NCBI GenBank assembly: GCA_934247225.1
Contig: CAKQJE010000006.1
Location: 1-64,000, forward strand
DNA: 64,000 nt
Direction of reading: 5' to 3'
DNA from: an uncultured Clostridia bacterium
Lineage (GTDB): Bacteria > Bacillota > Clostridia > Christensenellales > Borkfalkiaceae
Shown here: piece by piece, positions 41,603 through 50,995 of the stretch
How the letters are laid out: each line of letters begins with the position of its first letter
Numbering within the stretch: the stretch's first letter is position 1
Made by a program: the position numbers and the translations under genes
The notes under the pieces: generated by a model
The model's input: the letters and a program-made list of their open reading frames with translations, nothing else
Databases searched by the model: none
What the model was told of the DNA's origin: nothing

Positions 41603-43800
41603 TTGCATTCGATCCATCTTATTTCATTTGGTTTCAGCTCGATAATCGACTTATAGCCCGACTTATCGTAAAACTCCGTGCATCCCGCTTCGCCGACCGA
41701 ATTGATGAGCGCGTACTTTTTTGCCTCTTTATAATAGTAAGCGTCTACGTTCGGATTGGAAGAATAAACGATATTTTTCTCGTTTTCTTTTTTGCTTGCC
41801 CATAAAATCGCGTTGTATATAAGCCTGTAACTTTCGTTGCAGGGCGACACACCGGAAATATAAACGCTTCGCCCCTTTCCGTATTCGTTGACGGCTAAAT
41901 CGATATTCCCCGCGTTTTGCCAACCGAAAGGATAATTTTTCTCGTAATGCATTTTTATAACGCTTGCCGTGAGCGGATAGACCCCTCTCACGTCGGAATT
42001 AAAGGAGATTTTCGACGTATCTATGCCGTCGGTTATATAGTGCTTTTCGATCGGTTTCATCTCGTCGCGTTTTTCAAAATGACGGTAATTGCACTCTTTT
42101 TCAACGCCCAAAACGTCCGAAAGTTGGAAATATCTGCCCTGATACCGATATCCGCTCGGCTCGCCAACGCCTATAAAACCGCCGCCGTTATCTACAAATT
42201 CGCGAATTTTCGCAACGAGTTCCGCGTTTTTCCAGCATTTATCTCCTTGAAAAGACGTCCCCGGGATTCCGCCCGAAACAATCACGTCGTACTTACTCAA
42301 ATCGCCGCTTATAACATCGTCGAACGAAATAAATTCAACGTCTACGGGCAAAATCGCAAGAGCCGTAAGCATTGCGGTGTAATAAAATCCGTCCCGGCGC
42401 ATATCGTCGACGAAAATTCCGTTCATCATAAACGTATCGAGTCTGCCCCAATAGGAAATGACCGCGACTTTCGCTTTCGTATAGCATTTATCTTCGCCGA
42501 TCGTCTCGCGGATCGTTCTGAATTCGTCGCAAACGTTTTTAATGGCTACCTTCAACTTTTCGTAATTTTCTATCTGTTTCAGATACCCGCCGAAACCTAT
42601 GCGGTCTATCGGTTTTTTCATCAGTCCGCGGCGAATTCCGTCCCAGCACATATAAAGTATCTGCGTGCCGCGTTCGTCGCCCGGGCATTCGTTCGGGAAA
42701 AAGTAAGGGTTGAGTCTGCCTTCGGTAAACTTTATTCCTTTTATATTTGCAACCTGCTGAGCGTAAATCGCGCTCGACGGTGCGCCGACAACTCCGTCAA
42801 GTTCGATAGACGGAAAATACGGAGAATACGGCTCCACGCCGATGCGGTGGTCGCCGTCGAACATCAGTGCCTTTTTGCCGTATTTATGGCACAAATCGAC
42901 AAAGAGTTTTGCCCATTCGGCGCACTTTTTCTGCACGAAATCGACGTATTTTCTCATCGTTTCGTCGGGAATGGTAAATCTGTTTGAATAATACCCGCCG
43001 CCGATAAGATTTTCGAGCGTCATTTTTTCGCCCGTTTCTTTTTCGAACAAATCGAACATAGCGGGCGAAGCCGTCATGGCGTAGTTATGCCAATCCCATA
43101 TTCTCTGTTTTGTTCCCGTAACGTTTACTATAAAGAAATTATAGAAAAACGTGGTAAAGCGAACGACGGTTACGTCGGGGTTTTCTTTCAACCACTTTTC
43201 CATGCGGAAAAGCATATGGTCGAGCGCTTCGGGATAAACAGGGTCGATATCTATATCCTTGTCGCAAGTCCAATTGTTGACGTGATAGTTATATATCTGC
43301 ACGGGATCCCAGCAGTTTTTAGCAAAGAAATTCACGGTGTACTCGTGGTACTTTTTTGCGCCCTCTATGCGAACTTTATCGTTTCCGATATATTCCCAAT
43401 CTTTATGGATTTGCCCCGTCGTTCTGTCTATAACTTGCCAAAATTCCCCGTACCGTTCAGTGTTTACCGAAAAAGCCTCCTTGAAAGTATTTTTCAGAAG
43501 ATCTATCTCTAAAACGTCCGATTTTGCCGTGTAACGCTCGGAAACAAGCGCGGTGTTCTGCCAGAATTCGGGGTGCGCTTTCGCGTATTCGTGATCTTCG
43601 CGCACTATAAAATACGCCTTGTAAACGTCCGTTCCGAATTGCCTGACGTCTGCGGGTAAAGACACTCCGTCGCAATCTCTCACGGCGTCGGCGTTCCAAT
43701 ATTCTATAAATTTTTTCGTCCCCTCGACATAGCTTTCGTCCGTGGGAATAGTCAATCTGCCTTTTTGCATAAATTTTTGCTTTTTAGCTCCGATAATCAT
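41599..43800 (-). CDS. GH112 beta-galactosyl phosphorylase (lacto-N-biose or galactosyl-rhamnose type)
   Basis: This 733-residue cytoplasmic protein matches the lacto-N-biose phosphorylase family throughout: QKGRLTIPTDESYVEGTKKF near the start, the TIM barrel with TTFFYNFFIVNVTG and KRIWDWHNYAMTASPAM-like motifs (quoted QRIWDWHNYAMTASPAMFDL), FDGDHRIGVEPYSPYF and a beta-sandwich end. GH112 enzymes split beta-galactosides with phosphate into galactose 1-phosphate, either from lacto-N-biose/galacto-N-biose or from D-galactosyl-beta-1,4-L-rhamnose. The GH78-like neighbour favours the latter, but I cannot tell by residue. The start overlaps the upstream dehydrogenase stop (ATGA). MQKGRLT, 11 codons in, is an alternative start. 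Confidence 0.88.
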   Translation of the reverse strand: MIIGAKKQKFMQKGRLTIPTDESYVEGTKKFIEYWNADAVRDCDGVSLPADVRQFGTDVYKAYFIVREDHEYAKAHPEFWQNTALVSERYTAKSDVLEIDLLKNTFKEAFSVNTERYGEFWQVIDRTTGQIHKDWEYIGNDKVRIEGAKKYHEYTVNFFAKNCWDPVQIYNYHVNNWTCDKDIDIDPVYPEALDHMLFRMEKWLKENPDVTVVRFTTFFYNFFIVNVTGTKQRIWDWHNYAMTASPAMFDLFEKETGEKMTLENLIGGGYYSNRFTIPDETMRKYVDFVQKKCAEWAKLFVDLCHKYGKKALMFDGDHRIGVEPYSPYFPSIELDGVVGAPSSAIYAQQVANIKGIKFTEGRLNPYFFPNECPGDERGTQILYMCWDGIRRGLMKKPIDRIGFGGYLKQIENYEKLKVAIKNVCDEFRTIRETIGEDKCYTKAKVAVISYWGRLDTFMMNGIFVDDMRRDGFYYTAMLTALAILPVDVEFISFDDVISGDLSKYDVIVSGGIPGTSFQGDKCWKNAELVAKIREFVDNGGGFIGVGEPSGYRYQGRYFQLSDVLGVEKECNYRHFEKRDEMKPIEKHYITDGIDTSKISFNSDVRGVYPLTASVIKMHYEKNYPFGWQNAGNIDLAVNEYGKGRSVYISGVSPCNESYRLIYNAILWASKKENEKNIVYSSNPNVDAYYYKEAKKYALINSVGEAGCTEFYDKSGYKSIIELKPNEIRWIECK

Positions 43801-45077
43801 TTGCTTATAAACACGGTGCGGTCGGTTTTAACCGATTCGTCGGCGGCAAAAACGGTGAGATGTCCGTTTATGCTGTCCGAAATATCCGTACAGGAAATCG
43901 ACGGTTTTTTACCCTCGATATAATTTATAAAGTCCGCGACAAGTCCGCGATCTCCGCCGTAATGTCCGCCCGTTTCACCGAATTTATCCTCGAACGAAAC
44001 TTTCTCTTCCGTAAAAAAATCGGTGGTTTTATCGAATTTCCTGAGTATCAGTTCGCCGCTCGGATCGCCCTCTATTTCGCCTTCCGTTCCCGTAACGAAA
44101 ATAGTCCTTGTCGGCTTCATAGCTCCTAAAACAAGCAGGTGATTAGCCGTGCTTCCATTCGAAAATTTAACGGCAACGTTCTGATGATCGAGAAGATCTC
44201 CGTCGCACTTGAAAACGCATCTGCCGTGCGGGTTATACGTTTTCAAAGACTCGTATTTCTCCTCTGTCGTAACATCCTCATAGTTTTTACCCGTACACTG
44301 CCAGGGGTACCACGGCAAAACGGTGTTCTTTATGTACATCGCTTCGGCTTCGTATACGCACTTTTCTCTTATTTCTTTCGGACAATCCACAAGGCATCTT
44401 TCCCCGCAACCTTCGGGCGCGTTTTCTCTGTTGAAATACGTTCTTGCGCCGTTACTGTAAACCTCGGCGGGAGCCGTCGAGTTGTTAAGCCAGCAAATCA
44501 GATCCATATCATGGCAGCACTTTGCAAGAAGAAGCGACGAGCCGCATTTCTTTTCCGAATTCCATTTACCTCGGATATAACTTACCGAAGAATGATACGC
44601 GCCTACCCGTTCGCTTGTCGCAATGCTTTGGATTTTGCCTATTTTGCCTTCCGCGATAAGCTCTTTTACTTTTTTATAAAACGGAGCGTACCTTAAAACG
44701 TGGCAAGTCATAAGCTTGACGCCGTTTTCGTCCGCAGTTTTTTTCAAAAGCAACAAATCCTCTTTGTTATTGACGAGCGGTTTTTCGAGAAGCATATGAT
44801 AACCCTGCCTTAAAAAGGGCAGCGCCGTTTCGAGATGCAGGTTGTCCATAGTGCCGTTTATAACCGCGTCGGCGATTTTGCCGAGCTTTAAAACTCCGTC
44901 GATATCGGTAAAACACATATTTCCCGGAACGCCGAAATTTTCGCGCATATATTTTAGTCTTTCCGAATCGGGATCGACGCACGCGACTATTTCTATTCTT
45001 TTGAGATTATCATATCCTTCGTGGCAATATACCGTGGCTCTGTCGCCGCAACCGACGACTATAATTTTTATTTTCAT
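43797..45077 (-). CDS. Gfo/Idh/MocA family dehydrogenase (long form)
   Basis: This 426-residue enzyme has IVVGCGDRATVYCHEGY as its Rossmann start and the EKP-type signature MLLEKPLVN (~residues 95-103). Later come SLLLAKCCHDMDLICWL and an insertion with several cysteines (CGERCLVDCPKEIREKC, ~230-250) unusual for the family and able to bind metal. The C-terminal half ends GGDRGLVADFINYIEGKKPS. It likely oxidises or epimerises a sugar from the phosphorolysis products. It starts eight bases after the permease gene and overlaps the phosphorylase start by four bases. Confidence 0.9.
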   Translation of the reverse strand: MKIKIIVVGCGDRATVYCHEGYDNLKRIEIVACVDPDSERLKYMRENFGVPGNMCFTDIDGVLKLGKIADAVINGTMDNLHLETALPFLRQGYHMLLEKPLVNNKEDLLLLKKTADENGVKLMTCHVLRYAPFYKKVKELIAEGKIGKIQSIATSERVGAYHSSVSYIRGKWNSEKKCGSSLLLAKCCHDMDLICWLNNSTAPAEVYSNGARTYFNRENAPEGCGERCLVDCPKEIREKCVYEAEAMYIKNTVLPWYPWQCTGKNYEDVTTEEKYESLKTYNPHGRCVFKCDGDLLDHQNVAVKFSNGSTANHLLVLGAMKPTRTIFVTGTEGEIEGDPSGELILRKFDKTTDFFTEEKVSFEDKFGETGGHYGGDRGLVADFINYIEGKKPSISCTDISDSINGHLTVFAADESVKTDRTVFISK

Positions 45078-45085
45078 AACTTCTT

Positions 45086-45964
45086 TTAACCCTTAACGCC
45101 GCCGAGGCTCAAACCTTCGATAAGCGCGTTCTGATAGAACATAAATACCACGAGCATAGGAATCATCAGCACAACGCCGATACCCATCTGCACGTTAGGC
45201 TGCGATCTCGAAATATTTGCGGTCGAAAGATATTTTCTGTAAATAAACATATTGACAGTCCAATATTCTTCGCTCTGAATATACAAAAGCGGACCCATAA
45301 GGTCGTTCCACGCCATGAAAAACGCCGAAACCGCAATATATAAAACTATCGGCATAACAAGCGGGAAAGTTACCCGAAACATACGCACGAACAAATTCGC
45401 GCCGTCGATTTTAGCCGCTTCGTCGAGAGCTTTGGGAATTCCTCTGATAAACTGCATTATCATAAAGATATTCATTATTCCGCCGCCGAAAAACGCGGGG
45501 ATAGTCAGCGGCAGCAATGTGTCGTACCAATGAATATCGACGAAAATTTTGTATACGGGAAGAAGCAGAAGAATACTCGGAATCATTATCGTACCCAAGC
45601 CGACGGTGAAAATAAGCTTTTTGCCGACAAAGGGTATTTTGACGAACGCATACGCCGCCATAAACGCCGTTAAAGGCACGCCTACAACGTTGCACGCGAC
45701 AATGATCAAAGTGTTTTTTAAACCGCTCAAAAAGCCCGTATTCGAGAATACGTCTTTATACGTTCCGATTAAATTGAACTCCTTAGGAAACAGTCCCGCG
45801 TCGGTTGAAGTGATCTCCGACGTCGTGAAAAAGCTTCGCGTGATCAATATGAATACGGGAAAGACGAAAATGAGCGCGGGAAGAATATACGCGATGTGTT
45901 TAAGGATTGTTTTCACTCTCATTTCCGCAGGTTTTTTGCAATAGGGGATCATAGCGTTTTCCAT
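45086..45964 (-). CDS. ABC sugar transporter permease, MalG type
   Basis: ATG 45964 (MENAMIPYCKKPAEMRVK) follows GGAGGATT and lies two bases after the upstream stop; further upstream in-frame ATGs overlap the other permease and are not used. The ~292-residue protein has six helices (IAYILPALIFVFPVFILI first) and the EAA loop LDEAAKIDGANLFVRMFRVT, which touches the ATPase. It is the second permease of the importer for the 39-54 kb operon. Confidence 0.92.
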   Translation of the reverse strand: MENAMIPYCKKPAEMRVKTILKHIAYILPALIFVFPVFILITRSFFTTSEITSTDAGLFPKEFNLIGTYKDVFSNTGFLSGLKNTLIIVACNVVGVPLTAFMAAYAFVKIPFVGKKLIFTVGLGTIMIPSILLLLPVYKIFVDIHWYDTLLPLTIPAFFGGGIMNIFMIMQFIRGIPKALDEAAKIDGANLFVRMFRVTFPLVMPIVLYIAVSAFFMAWNDLMGPLLYIQSEEYWTVNMFIYRKYLSTANISRSQPNVQMGIGVVLMIPMLVVFMFYQNALIEGLSLGGVKG

Positions 45965-45965
45965 A

Positions 45966-46892
45966 TTACAATCCTCCGTCCTCTTCGTAATAAATCTTTT
46001 TGTTACGTTTGAAAAGCGCAACGGAAAGCAAGCCTATGACTATGAACAACAGATAGGACAGAGCCGAAGCATAGCCGAGATTGAACCCGTAAATACCCTG
46101 CGTCTGATTGTAGATATACAAACCGTAAAAGTTAAGGTTCTGCCCGTCGAAACCGCCCTGCGGGGAAATAGTAAGAACTCCCTGCCCCGTTTGCAGCACG
46201 CCTATAACGGTGTTTAAAACCTGGAAGAAAATGTATCCGCCCATCATGGGAATGATTATCGACCATATCATTCTGAACCCCTTGCATCCGTCTATCGTCG
46301 CCGCCTCGACGCAGTCTTTCGGTATCGATTTAAAGCCCGCGATCCAGAAAGGCATAGCCCCGCCGAGCGTCCATATCGACAAGCTCATATAGGAAATAAG
46401 CGCGACCGCCTGATTTCTCGATTCGAAAAAGTCGCTTTTGGGCAAACCGAGCTTTTTAAGCACGATATTGAAAAAGCCGTAATCGGTGTAAGAATAAAGA
46501 TATTTATACACTATCGCGCTGACTATTCCGGGTATAACGCAAGGAAGATAATACAACGCGCGGTAGATTTTTATGCCCTTAATCTTTTTGCTGAGCGCAT
46601 ACGACATAAAAAACGACACGATGATATTAAACGGAATTATCACCGCGGAATAAATAAGCGTCACCTTGATCGAATTCCGGAAGGTTTCGTCCGTGAACGC
46701 TTTAATGTAGTTTCCGAACCCGAATTTCGACCAATCGTGAGGCTTTATCGGATTGTAATCGAGAAAGAAGCTGTCGGCAAGCGCCATAAGCAGCGGATAT
46801 ATCGTAAAAATCGTAAGGCTTATCAGAAAGGGTAACACCAGAAGATAGCCCGCGACGTTATAGCCTATTTTTTGTTTTTGTTTTTCGGTCAT
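45966..46892 (-). CDS. ABC sugar transporter permease, MalF type
   Basis: This 308-residue permease has six or seven helices beginning YLLVLPFLISLTIFTIYPLL. Its EAA loop is CVEAATIDGCKGFRMIWSII. The family-typical GLxxIPxDxxEAA appears as GFKSIPKDCVEAATIDGC. It forms the pore with the following MalG-type protein. As in the first locus, no ATPase gene accompanies it. Confidence 0.92.
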   Translation of the reverse strand: MTEKQKQKIGYNVAGYLLVLPFLISLTIFTIYPLLMALADSFFLDYNPIKPHDWSKFGFGNYIKAFTDETFRNSIKVTLIYSAVIIPFNIIVSFFMSYALSKKIKGIKIYRALYYLPCVIPGIVSAIVYKYLYSYTDYGFFNIVLKKLGLPKSDFFESRNQAVALISYMSLSIWTLGGAMPFWIAGFKSIPKDCVEAATIDGCKGFRMIWSIIIPMMGGYIFFQVLNTVIGVLQTGQGVLTISPQGGFDGQNLNFYGLYIYNQTQGIYGFNLGYASALSYLLFIVIGLLSVALFKRNKKIYYEEDGGL

Positions 46893-46956
46893 TTTATGCT
46901 CCTGTTTGCATAATTCGTTTTTTGGGGAAAAAGATCCCCTTTAAGCCGTAAAGGCA

Positions 46957-47010
46957 GCGGGCTGTCTTAGCCGGACTTCGCCAAAAAGCCCGACTGTCGG
47001 ACAGCCCCGC
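46957..47010 (-). terminator. Stem between binding-protein and permease genes
   Basis: GCGGGCTGTC pairs with GACAGCCCCGC (one bulged base) and an inner stem (CCGGACTTCG...CGACTGTCGG area) adds stability. It starts 13 bases after the binding-protein gene. There is no U-run on the minus strand but a T7 run on the plus strand. It mirrors the hairpin at 16454-16487 in the other locus, so it likely sets the ratio of binding protein to permeases. Confidence 0.6.
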
Positions 47011-47023
47011 ATTTTTTTAGTTT

Positions 47024-48388
47024 TTATTTAAAAGTTTTTTCGATATAGCCCTTTACGAGAGTAAATCTCCCGGCTCTTTCTTCGGGTTTGAATTTATAGA
47101 AAGAGGACATCATATTGTTCAGTATGGTATTATAAATTCCGAGCTGTTTTTCGGGCAAAAAGCCTTTCATATAGGTCATCGGAAGGTCTCTGTCGGCATT
47201 TTCGACGAATGCGTCGTTATTAAGGTTCGGATATACCGTTCTGAACGCCGCGTCGGATTTTGCGGCGAGGCTTTTCATCATCGGTATGCCGCCGCCTGCC
47301 GCGCAGAAGGCTTCCTGTCCCTCTTCGGACATAACGAATTTCAGGAAATCCCAGGCAAGCTCGCGTTTTTCTTCCGAACAAGCGGTAGTCATACCGTAGC
47401 CCGAGCAGCCCATTCCTACATACGAGGTTTCAACGTTCGTAAGAGTCGGGAACGAAACGAAATCGATATTGCCGTCGACGTTATTATAAGCGTCGGGAAC
47501 GTTGGGACGAGTGGTAAACCACATAGCGCACTGCTTGTTGCCGAACACCGAACCGGTATCGGGCGTGTCGATCGTGGAAACGGCATAGCCTTTATCCACA
47601 AAACCGCAAACGAAGTCGATAGCCTTTTTAACGGCTTCTTCGTTTTTAAACGCCGTGCCGTTTTCGGTATCGATAAGCTCGCCGCCGAAACTTTTCATGA
47701 TCGGATAATAAACAGCCGCCCAATCGACGTTTATGTTAGCCGCCCATACCTCTCTATTGCTCGCATAACCTTTAAGCACGCTTTCCTTTTCTTTCAAAGC
47801 CTTGCAGGTATTTTCGAAATCGTCAAACGTCCAGCCGTCCGTAGGCTCGGCGACTCCCGCAAGCTCGAACATTTTGGTGTTGTACACGCATACGACCTTG
47901 TTGTAATCTCTCGGAACCCAATACATATTGTCGTCGCCCGACTTCGATTTCGCCATTTCGATAACGGCGGAGAAATAATCATCCTCGGAAATGCCGTCTC
48001 TTTTCATATAATCTGATATCGGCACGAGCAGATTTTCGTTTGTCCAATATTCCGCCTTATAATCGTACATCTGAACGATATCGGGAAGCTGCCCGGCAAA
48101 CATCTGTCTTTGCATCCAGCTGTCGTAAGGATCGCCTATCTGCTGAACGGCAAATCTTTTGTTTTCGTTTCCCGGCTGCGCGAGATATGCTTTTACAAAC
48201 GTTTTCGCGATTTCCTGTTCTATCGGATCCGCGCTTGCCGCAATCGTGATTCTCGGAGAATCGGAAGAACTGTCTCCGATATTTCCTCCGTTATTGCTGT
48301 CGTTGCTTGTTCCGCCGCCGCAAGCCGCAAGAGATACAGCCGTCGTCGCCGCGAGCGATAAACAAAGCGTTTTAATAAGTTTTTTCAT
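47024..48388 (-). CDS. ABC sugar transporter substrate-binding lipoprotein
   Basis: This 454-residue protein has a lipobox SLAAC (Cys23) and the class 1 extracellular solute-binding fold: PEPTDGWTFDDFENTCKAL-like hinge motif (AEPTDGWTFDDFENTCKAL), GKQ-type CAMWFTTRPNVPDAY and DFLKFVMSEEGQEAFCAAGGG near the C-terminus. It delivers an oligosaccharide to the two permeases. It begins 20 bases after the glycosidase-like lipoprotein gene and is the third gene of the operon. Confidence 0.92.
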   Translation of the reverse strand: MKKLIKTLCLSLAATTAVSLAACGGGTSNDSNNGGNIGDSSSDSPRITIAASADPIEQEIAKTFVKAYLAQPGNENKRFAVQQIGDPYDSWMQRQMFAGQLPDIVQMYDYKAEYWTNENLLVPISDYMKRDGISEDDYFSAVIEMAKSKSGDDNMYWVPRDYNKVVCVYNTKMFELAGVAEPTDGWTFDDFENTCKALKEKESVLKGYASNREVWAANINVDWAAVYYPIMKSFGGELIDTENGTAFKNEEAVKKAIDFVCGFVDKGYAVSTIDTPDTGSVFGNKQCAMWFTTRPNVPDAYNNVDGNIDFVSFPTLTNVETSYVGMGCSGYGMTTACSEEKRELAWDFLKFVMSEEGQEAFCAAGGGIPMMKSLAAKSDAAFRTVYPNLNNDAFVENADRDLPMTYMKGFLPEKQLGIYNTILNNMMSSFYKFKPEERAGRFTLVKGYIEKTFK

Positions 48389-48408
48389 AATTATTTCCTC
48401 TTTTTTTG

Positions 48409-50982
48409 TTATTTTATAGTCACCTTAACCGCCTCGAACTTAACCTTAACGGTAATGATTCCGTCCTTTTCGGTGTAATCGTCGGTCTTTGCTCCGTTGA
48501 AATACACGGAGAAGTTTCCGCTCGGCTTTTTGAAGTTAAGCAACACGTAATGGTTTGCGTTCTTCGAGCCTTTGAGATTAAGGATTTCGAAACCGTTTTT
48601 AGTCGCCCGAAGCGAATATACGCAGTTTGCGAACTTCATATTGTCTATCTGAAACCATTCAAGCCCGCCCGGCAAACGGTTCGTGAACGATATGCCGTTA
48701 TAATCGGTCGACTGCATTCCGAATATCGCGTCGGGAACGGAACGGATAGGCAGAACGCTTTCGATAAACTCCGCGTCAAGTCCGACGGTTCCGGGACCGT
48801 TGCTTTCGGCGCGTTGAAGCTTGTAAAGCCCCTCTATTCCGCCCTGAAATTCCGAGTCGCCTTCCATTGCTTCGTAATACGCCTCGTAAAAACGCGTTCC
48901 CGTATAGCTCGCCTCGTTGGCGGCTTTTGCGACTTTTTCATACCAACTTTGTATGCCTTTAAGTCTTTCGAGCGCGTTTTCCGCACCGAAAACTTTGGCT
49001 CTCGCAACTATGTCGTAATACGCCCAGCACATATCCGCGCCGCCGTTCTGAACCTGACGGGGCCACGTCGTGCCGTATTTTTTAATAAGGCTTTCGGCGA
49101 TTTTATACCCGCAGAAAGAGAACTGCTCCGTGCAGTCTTTGGTGTTGAAACGAGGCGCAAATTCATAGAAATAGATATCTTCGCCCGTCGAATCGTCGCC
49201 CGCGACCGTTCTGTCGCCGCTTACCCACTGCATTATGCTGAGCTGCTGAGCGCTGCTGCCGAGTCCCGCGCAGATCGCTTCTTCGTTCCAATAAACGAAT
49301 CCGTAATCGACAATTTCGCCCGTTCTTTCGTTTATACCCGAAACGAAACGCCCCGTAGTCGGATTCCAGAAACCGCCGACGTTGTCGTATTTCAGCCCGG
49401 AAGCGGTTTCTTCCGCCCTTGCCTCGACCTTCACGGGTTTTTCGATATTCGCTTTGACCTTTTCGGCAAGTTCGAGCAGGCTTTCCGCCGTGTAGTTATA
49501 GGTTACCGTTTCTTTGCTCGCAAGATCCCTGTTATAAACAGTGCTTGTTTCGCTTACGGTTTTGCCCGCGTCCGTCACCATTTTTTCGAGACCCGCCATT
49601 GCTTTCAACGCCTGGTAGAAATAGATATTCGCTTCGAGATTCTTCTCGGGGCTTGCGACTATATCCCAATAGCCGTTGCCTACTCCGTTTGCCGAATCGA
49701 CGTTATATTTTCCGTCTGCATTTTCAGAAATGCCCACGCCGTTATGCCCGTAAAAATACGAAATATCTAATAGACCGTTTTCGCCTTGCAACGCGTGCGT
49801 TAAAAACAAAGTCGCCTTTCTCGCGGCGGGCATAAGTTTTACTAAATAATCGACGTTATTCGTATATTGCGCCCAATTATACAGCGCGAGAATCCATTGA
49901 TAAGTGGCGTTGGACTGACGCGTGTCGTAACTGCATCTGATATAATTGATATAGCCGTTTACGACCATTTTCTTCGCCGCATTTTGCGGTTTGAATTTTA
50001 TGCCGAGCGCGGTGACGATCTGATTATCCCAATTCTCGTTCTGAGACATATCGATATAGCAACGATCGGTATAACCCGAGTACATATTCTTTCTCGTGGT
50101 GACAAGCTCGTTATGCGCGACTTCGTACCACGTCTCGCCGCCGCCTTGCGTTTGCCACACGATATAATAATCGTCCACGTTCGTCGCGGTATTGAGTTTT
50201 ATGTCAAGCTCCAAAAACGGAGAATATTTCGTGTTTATTCCGCCGTGTTTTGTAAGCATACCCCCCATATCGGCTTTATAAAACTCAAAGTATTCGCCCG
50301 CGCCGCAACTCGATACAAAATCGGCAACGCAACTCGTATCGTTTACTTTAAACGTTCCGTTTTCGGCCACCCAGCCCTGATTTTGTTTGCTCGTCGCGTC
50401 GTTAAATTCGAAAGAAGTCGAACCGTGAACGGATAAATCGTTAAATTCCGTCATCGGGTCGTCCACCGAATATTTCCAATAAGGGAAGGGCCAGCCCTGC
50501 GGAATACCAGCCGCTCCCGCTTCTATATCGGCGGCTTCTCTGCCGTTTCCGGTATTGTAAATCATACCGAGTCCGTCCTGATTGCTGCCCGTAACTTGCG
50601 AAGTAAGAGCGTCGTAAAGCTTTGCCGCTTTATCCTCGCCGAGAGCCGCCGCGGAAGAGTTATGCCAGGTTAAACTCATCGTTTCCCAATTTTTGAAATA
50701 TCCCGTTCCGCCGCCGACGGTTGTTCTGCCCAAAGCGTAATCGTCGTATCTGAGATTTCTGTGCGAAAAATCGTTCAGAAAATCGGCGAGCTTACCGTCC
50801 GAACTCTGATAATGAAGTTCGAGTCCGTCGTAATTAACCGCGTCAACCGATTCGACAACGCTTTCGGACGGCTTGCTTTCGCCGCCGCTATTGTCGCTGT
50901 CGGCAAAATCGTCGCAAGCGGCGAGTGTGAAACACATCGCCGCCGCAAGCATGCCTGTAACTAACTTTTTAAATTTAGTCAT
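48409..50982 (-). CDS. Surface lipoprotein with six-hairpin glycosidase-like domain
   Basis: This 857-residue protein has a lipobox LAAC (Cys23). I do not recognise a named family. The centre and C-terminal half contain alpha-toroid-like repeats (ATYQWILALYNWAQYTNNVDYLVKLMPAARKATLFL, quoted here in parts: WILALYNWAQYTNNVDYLVK; and WNEEAICAGLGSSAQQLSIM, PDAIFGMQSTDYNGISFTNR). These resemble the (alpha/alpha)6 barrels of GH94/GH63/GH78-type enzymes. The region ~190-350 (AEYFEFYKADMGG, FLELDIKL) looks like a carbohydrate-binding sandwich. The final ~90 residues resemble a C-terminal beta-domain (NFSVYFNGAKTDDY). Probably cuts or holds the glycan outside. Catalytic residues cannot be fixed. Confidence 0.65.
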   Translation of the reverse strand: MTKFKKLVTGMLAAAMCFTLAACDDFADSDNSGGESKPSESVVESVDAVNYDGLELHYQSSDGKLADFLNDFSHRNLRYDDYALGRTTVGGGTGYFKNWETMSLTWHNSSAAALGEDKAAKLYDALTSQVTGSNQDGLGMIYNTGNGREAADIEAGAAGIPQGWPFPYWKYSVDDPMTEFNDLSVHGSTSFEFNDATSKQNQGWVAENGTFKVNDTSCVADFVSSCGAGEYFEFYKADMGGMLTKHGGINTKYSPFLELDIKLNTATNVDDYYIVWQTQGGGETWYEVAHNELVTTRKNMYSGYTDRCYIDMSQNENWDNQIVTALGIKFKPQNAAKKMVVNGYINYIRCSYDTRQSNATYQWILALYNWAQYTNNVDYLVKLMPAARKATLFLTHALQGENGLLDISYFYGHNGVGISENADGKYNVDSANGVGNGYWDIVASPEKNLEANIYFYQALKAMAGLEKMVTDAGKTVSETSTVYNRDLASKETVTYNYTAESLLELAEKVKANIEKPVKVEARAEETASGLKYDNVGGFWNPTTGRFVSGINERTGEIVDYGFVYWNEEAICAGLGSSAQQLSIMQWVSGDRTVAGDDSTGEDIYFYEFAPRFNTKDCTEQFSFCGYKIAESLIKKYGTTWPRQVQNGGADMCWAYYDIVARAKVFGAENALERLKGIQSWYEKVAKAANEASYTGTRFYEAYYEAMEGDSEFQGGIEGLYKLQRAESNGPGTVGLDAEFIESVLPIRSVPDAIFGMQSTDYNGISFTNRLPGGLEWFQIDNMKFANCVYSLRATKNGFEILNLKGSKNANHYVLLNFKKPSGNFSVYFNGAKTDDYTEKDGIITVKVKFEAVKVTIK

Positions 50983-50995
50983 TTAATCTTTCACC

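Noticed and set aside
48406..49770. 454-residue plus-strand open frame opposite the glycosidase-like lipoprotein gene
   Set aside because: It mirrors the codon bias of the real minus-strand gene (many GCG, TTC and GAA-type codons give stop-free antisense), has no ribosome site and no family pattern.
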